Positions 61,293 to 64,000 of a stretch of 64,000 nucleotides of DNA are shown piece by piece. Numbering within the stretch: the first letter of the stretch is position 1; the number at the start of each line of letters is the position of its first letter. The notes under the pieces were generated by a model that was not told where the DNA came from, ran no database searches, and saw nothing but the letters and a program-made list of their open reading frames with translations. The stretch is from Clostridiales bacterium (GTDB lineage: Bacteria > Bacillota > Clostridia > Christensenellales > Aristaeellaceae). The position numbers and the translations under genes were made by a program. The stretch is from the NCBI GenBank assembly GCA_012728815.1, contig JAAYEI010000056.1, forward strand, positions 30,263-94,262, in the 5' to 3' direction.

Positions 61293-61982
61293 TCAGAACC
61301 TGAGCGGGTTCAGGCGGATGGAAGGCCCCATGGTGGTGCTCAGGTAGAGGGAGCGCAGGTAGACACCCTTGGCGGAGGTGGGGCGGGCCTTGATGACCGC
61401 GTCCATCAGGGTGTTGAGGTTCTCCACCAGCTTCTCCTCCTCAAAGGAGACCTTGCCGATCGGGCAGTGCGCGATGGCGGTCTTGTCAATGCGGTACTCC
61501 ACCTTGCCGCCCTTGATGTCCTCCACGGCCTTGGCCACGTCGTTGGTGACGGTGCCGGACTTGGGGTTGGGCATCAGGCCCTTGGGGCCCAGGAGGCGGC
61601 CGATGCGGCCCACCACACCCATCATGTCCGGGGTGGCAACGCAGACATCAAAGTCAAACCAGTTCTCGGTGCGGATCTTGTCAACCAGCTCGGCCTCGCC
61701 CACATAGTCAGCGCCGGCAGCCCTGGCTTCCTCGGCCTTCTCCCCCTTGGCGAACACCAGCACGCGCACCACGCGGCCAGTGCCATGGGGCAGGATGACC
61801 GCGCCGCGCACCTGCTGGTCAGCGTGGCGGGGGTCAACGCCCAGGCGGATGGACAGTTCGACGGTTTCGTCAAACTTTGCCTTGCCAATCTGCTTCACCA
61901 GGCTGATGGCGTCCGCCGGGTCATAGAGTTTGTTGCTGTCAATGAGCTTCTTGGACTCAAGGTACTTCTTGCCGTGTTTCAT
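61293..61982 (-). CDS. rplA: 50S ribosomal protein uL1
   Basis: 229 aa. [37 protein letters not shown] and the C-terminal [12 protein letters not shown] are standard L1. GGGAGG precedes the ATG. L1 binds 23S rRNA at the stalk and represses its own operon in other bacteria. It is the last gene: rplJ does not follow. Confidence 0.98.
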   Translation of the reverse strand: MKHGKKYLESKKLIDSNKLYDPADAISLVKQIGKAKFDETVELSIRLGVDPRHADQQVRGAVILPHGTGRVVRVLVFAKGEKAEEARAAGADYVGEAELVDKIRTENWFDFDVCVATPDMMGVVGRIGRLLGPKGLMPNPKSGTVTNDVAKAVEDIKGGKVEYRIDKTAIAHCPIGKVSFEEEKLVENLNTLMDAVIKARPTSAKGVYLRSLYLSTTMGPSIRLNPLRF

Positions 61983-62035
61983 GTTTGTTCCTCCCTGTGG
62001 TCATCGCGGCGCTATGTCCTCCCACAATTGTTCCT

Positions 62036-62461
62036 TTATTCCTCGACGGTGACGCCCATGCTGCGGGCGGTGCCTTTGACCATGCTCATGGCCGCCTCAA
62101 TGCTGGCGGCATTCAGGTCCACCATTTTGGTGGTGGCAATCTCGCGCACCTGATCCTGGGTGAGCTGGGCAATCTTGGTTTTGTTGGGTTTGTCGCTCCC
62201 GCTCTCGATGTTCAGCGCCTTTTTGATCAGCACCGGCACCGGCGGGGTCTTGGTGATAAAGGTGAAGGAGCGGTCAGAATACACCGTGATGACGACCGGG
62301 ATGATGTAGCCGGCCTGCTTGGCCGTGCGCTCATTGAACTCCTTGCAAAACCCGGGGATGTTGACGCCATGCTGGCCCAGCGCCGGCCCGATGGGGGGCG
62401 CGGGGGTCGCCTTGGCGGCGTCGACCTGCAGTTTGATGACCGCTGAAACTTTCTTTGCCAT
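62036..62461 (-). CDS. rplK: 50S ribosomal protein uL11
   Basis: 141 aa. The opening [20 protein letters not shown] and the C-terminal rRNA-binding part [20 protein letters not shown] are standard. GGAGGAG precedes the ATG. L11 forms the GTPase-associated centre. Confidence 0.98.
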   Translation of the reverse strand: MAKKVSAVIKLQVDAAKATPAPPIGPALGQHGVNIPGFCKEFNERTAKQAGYIIPVVITVYSDRSFTFITKTPPVPVLIKKALNIESGSDKPNKTKIAQLTQDQVREIATTKMVDLNAASIEAAMSMVKGTARSMGVTVEE

Positions 62462-62538
62462 GTTGTTTGGCTCCTCCTAATCTGTGGTTTTGGCGGCGCA
62501 TGGCGCCTCCCACCCTAAGGGACAATCCCGCCTGGGCC

Positions 62539-63087
62539 CTAGACCTTCTCGGCCTGGTCCAGGTCAATCTCCACCTGCATCTCGCGCCCCAGGAACATCT
62601 TGACCTTCACCTGCAGCTTGTTGCGGACCACGTCCACCGCTTCCACCATGCCGGTGAAGTTTTCCAGGGGCCCGGACAGGATGCGGACCTCCTCGCCGAC
62701 AACCAGCTTGGTGGCTTCTGCCTGGGGCTGGGAGCTCATCATGGTGTTGAACTCCTCCTCCGTCAGGGCCACCGGCTTGCTCTCGGGGCCAACGAAACCG
62801 GTCACGCCGCGGGTGTTGCGCACAACGTACCAGGACTCGCTGGTGATGATCATCTTGACCAGCACATAGCCCGGAAAAGTCTTGTGCTGGGTGATGACAC
62901 GCTTGCCGTTCTTGATCTCGGCGATTTCTTCCATCGGTACCTGGACTTCCTGGATCAGGTGCTGCATGCGGTTGTTCTCGGCAGCTTTCTCCAGGTTGTC
63001 CTTCACCTTGTTTTCATAGCCGGAATAGGTATGCACGACATACCACTGGGGAATGGTCGCGCTTGGGTTCAGATCCTGCTCAGGCAT
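62539..63087 (-). CDS. nusG: Transcription termination/antitermination factor NusG
   Basis: 182 aa. NGN domain QWYVVHTYSGYENKVKDNL to about 110, with FPGYVLVKM and NTRGVTGFVG, then a KOW domain with GEEVRILSGPLENFTG. ATG 63087 with AGGAGA is preferred over the upstream frame opening. It couples RNA polymerase to the ribosome. Confidence 0.97.
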   Translation of the reverse strand: MPEQDLNPSATIPQWYVVHTYSGYENKVKDNLEKAAENNRMQHLIQEVQVPMEEIAEIKNGKRVITQHKTFPGYVLVKMIITSESWYVVRNTRGVTGFVGPESKPVALTEEEFNTMMSSQPQAEATKLVVGEEVRILSGPLENFTGMVEAVDVVRNKLQVKVKMFLGREMQVEIDLDQAEKV

Positions 63088-63098
63088 TGTATCTCCTA

Positions 63099-63377
63099 TC
63101 AGCCGGCCCAACCGGACAGCAGCTTCACAACTTCGGTGGAGCCCATGTCCAGCAGCCCAATCACAACCCCCATGAACACCATGAAGGCCAGCACCAGCAG
63201 GGTGCTGTTGATCAGGTTCTGCCTGGTCGGCCAGGTCACCTTGCGCAGCTCGCGCCAGGTGTTCTTGAAGGGTCTGGCAATGTTGGCGGGCAGGTTTTTG
63301 AAGAAGCTGAGCACCTTCTGGAGGAAGCTTGGCTTCTCCGCCCTGGCCGGGCCGCGCTTGGACTTGACTTCAGACAT
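63099..63377 (-). CDS. secE: Preprotein translocase subunit SecE
   Basis: 92 aa with one C-terminal membrane helix and the family motif WRELRKVTWPTRQNLIN. The basic N-terminal part (about 1-35) is an extension. Starts 3 nt after rpmG and ends 11 nt before nusG. Confidence 0.95.
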   Translation of the reverse strand: MSEVKSKRGPARAEKPSFLQKVLSFFKNLPANIARPFKNTWRELRKVTWPTRQNLINSTLLVLAFMVFMGVVIGLLDMGSTEVVKLLSGWAG

Positions 63378-63380
63378 TGC

Positions 63381-63545
63381 TTACCTCGTTTCGCGGTGAG
63401 CGGTGTGCTTCTTGCAGAAGCGGCAGAACTTGCTCAGCTCAATGCGCTCGGGGTTGTTCTTCTTGTTCTTGATGGTGTTGTAGTTGCGCTGTTTGCACTC
63501 GTTGCAGGCCAGCACGATGTTGGACCTTGCTTCCTTCACAGCCAT
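63381..63545 (-). CDS. rpmG: 50S ribosomal protein bL33, zinc-binding form
   Basis: 54 aa. C14, C17 ([11 protein letters not shown]) and C41, C44 ([11 protein letters not shown]) give the zinc-binding type. [20 protein letters not shown] is typical. GGAGG precedes the ATG. Confidence 0.96.
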   Translation of the reverse strand: MAVKEARSNIVLACNECKQRNYNTIKNKKNNPERIELSKFCRFCKKHTAHRETR

Positions 63546-63575
63546 GATGCTTTCCTCCTTCTGTCAGTGGCGGCC

Positions 63576-64000
63576 TCAGCCTTCGATGACGCGGGCGACG
63601 GCGCCGGAGCCCACGGTGTGGCCGCCCTCGCGGATGGCGAAACGCAGACCCTGCTCAATCGCGATGGGCGTGATCAGCTCCACTTCCATCTGCACGTTGT
63701 CACCGGGCATCACCATCTCAACCCCCTCGGGCATCTTGATGGAGCCGGTCACGTCCGTAGTGCGGAAGTAGAACTGCGGGCGGTACCCGTTGAAGAAGGG
63801 CGTGTGGCGACCGCCTTCGTCCTTGGTCAGCACGTACACCTCGCTGAAGAAGTGGGTGTGCGGCTTGATGGAGCCGGGCTTGGCCAGCACCTGGCCACGC
63901 TCAATCTCCGTGCGCTGAACGCCGCGCAGCAGCGCGCCGATGTTGTCGCCGGCCTCCGCCTTGTCCAGCAGCTTGTGGAACATCTCAACACCGGTCACCA
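63576..64000 (-). CDS. tuf: Elongation factor Tu, C-terminal part (runs off the window)
   Basis: About 141 codons of EF-Tu domains II-III, including [34 protein letters not shown] and the C-terminal [20 protein letters not shown]. The GTPase domain lies beyond the window edge. It is 30 nt upstream of rpmG in the same direction; a short EF-Tu to rpmG gap without a tRNA gene is seen. Confidence 0.97.
   Translation of the reverse strand, partial: VTGVEMFHKLLDKAEAGDNIGALLRGVQRTEIERGQVLAKPGSIKPHTHFFSEVYVLTKDEGGRHTPFFNGYRPQFYFRTTDVTGSIKMPEGVEMVMPGDNVQMEVELITPIAIEQGLRFAIREGGHTVGSGAVARVIEG

Noticed and set aside
63546..63575. tRNA-Trp gene often found near rpmG-secE
   Set aside because: The gaps between tuf, rpmG and secE are 30 and 3 nt, too short.

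Overview
The window is a high-GC (roughly 63 percent by eye), densely coded bacterial chromosome segment. Its gene content points to an anaerobic member of the Clostridia (Bacillota): an IspH-ribosomal protein S1 fusion, CtsR-type control of clpB, VanW, LCP and L,D-transpeptidase wall proteins, a superoxide reductase/rubredoxin pair under a PerR-like box, and a thioredoxin-reductase-like flavoprotein without a recognisable NADPH site. Genus assignment is not possible from the sequence alone. No tRNA, rRNA, CRISPR array, prophage or intact insertion sequence was seen.

Layout. 1-4871 (minus): sugar or polyol operon (isomerase, dehydrogenase, binding protein, ATPase, start of the permease). 5133-7766: clpB. 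7911-10928 (minus): ATP-grasp ligase, esterase, lrgA, lrgB. 11141-13188: pgsA-guaB. 13320-23669 (minus): a ten-gene run from a CNNM/CorC protein through an FFTR-like flavoprotein, a secreted unknown, tdh-kbl, trpS, a lipase, a P1 peptidase and acpS to nnr. 23844-25731: DUF5685, J-domain and zinc-ribbon trio. 25920-31317: purine operon (xpt plus a BMP-type ABC transporter). 31411-34021 (minus): MATE exporter and membrane hydrolase. 34115-36330: small basic protein, uppP, L,D-transpeptidase. 36536-37636: rpsF-ssb-rpsR, convergent with dnaA (minus). 39056-39527 is an AT-rich gap with DnaA boxes, a good oriC candidate. 39528-41117: UMF1-family transporter. 41201-41756 (minus): rubredoxin and superoxide reductase. 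41920-52067: wall proteins, a TetR regulator, a degenerate GMP-synthase-like protein, GNAT, DUF4091, dCMP deaminase, LCP, FolT and nth, many overlapping. 52239-54011: GH13 glycosidase. 54109-60957: peptidoglycan-binding repeat protein, cmk, plsC, ispH-rpsA. 61293-64000 (minus): tuf (partial), rpmG, secE, nusG, rplK, rplA, ending in a terminator where rplJL-rpoBC would be expected.

How the parts work together. Xpt heads an operon whose transporter is of the nucleoside-uptake type, and guaB lies elsewhere, giving a purine salvage and GMP theme. PgsA, PlsC, AcpS, UppP and IspH serve membrane and isoprenoid supply. VanW, LCP, L,D-transpeptidase, the CHAP protein and the repeat protein form a cell-wall set. 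SOR, rubredoxin and the FFTR-like protein fit an obligate anaerobe handling oxygen stress.

The most interesting items are the GuaA-like protein with a ruined glutaminase site, the NADPH-site-less thioredoxin reductase homologue, the isolated dnaA with a DnaA-box region, the PerR-like box at the SOR operon, the unknown C-terminal domain of the 961-residue repeat protein, the Cys/His tail on the L,D-transpeptidase, and the truncated rpl operon.
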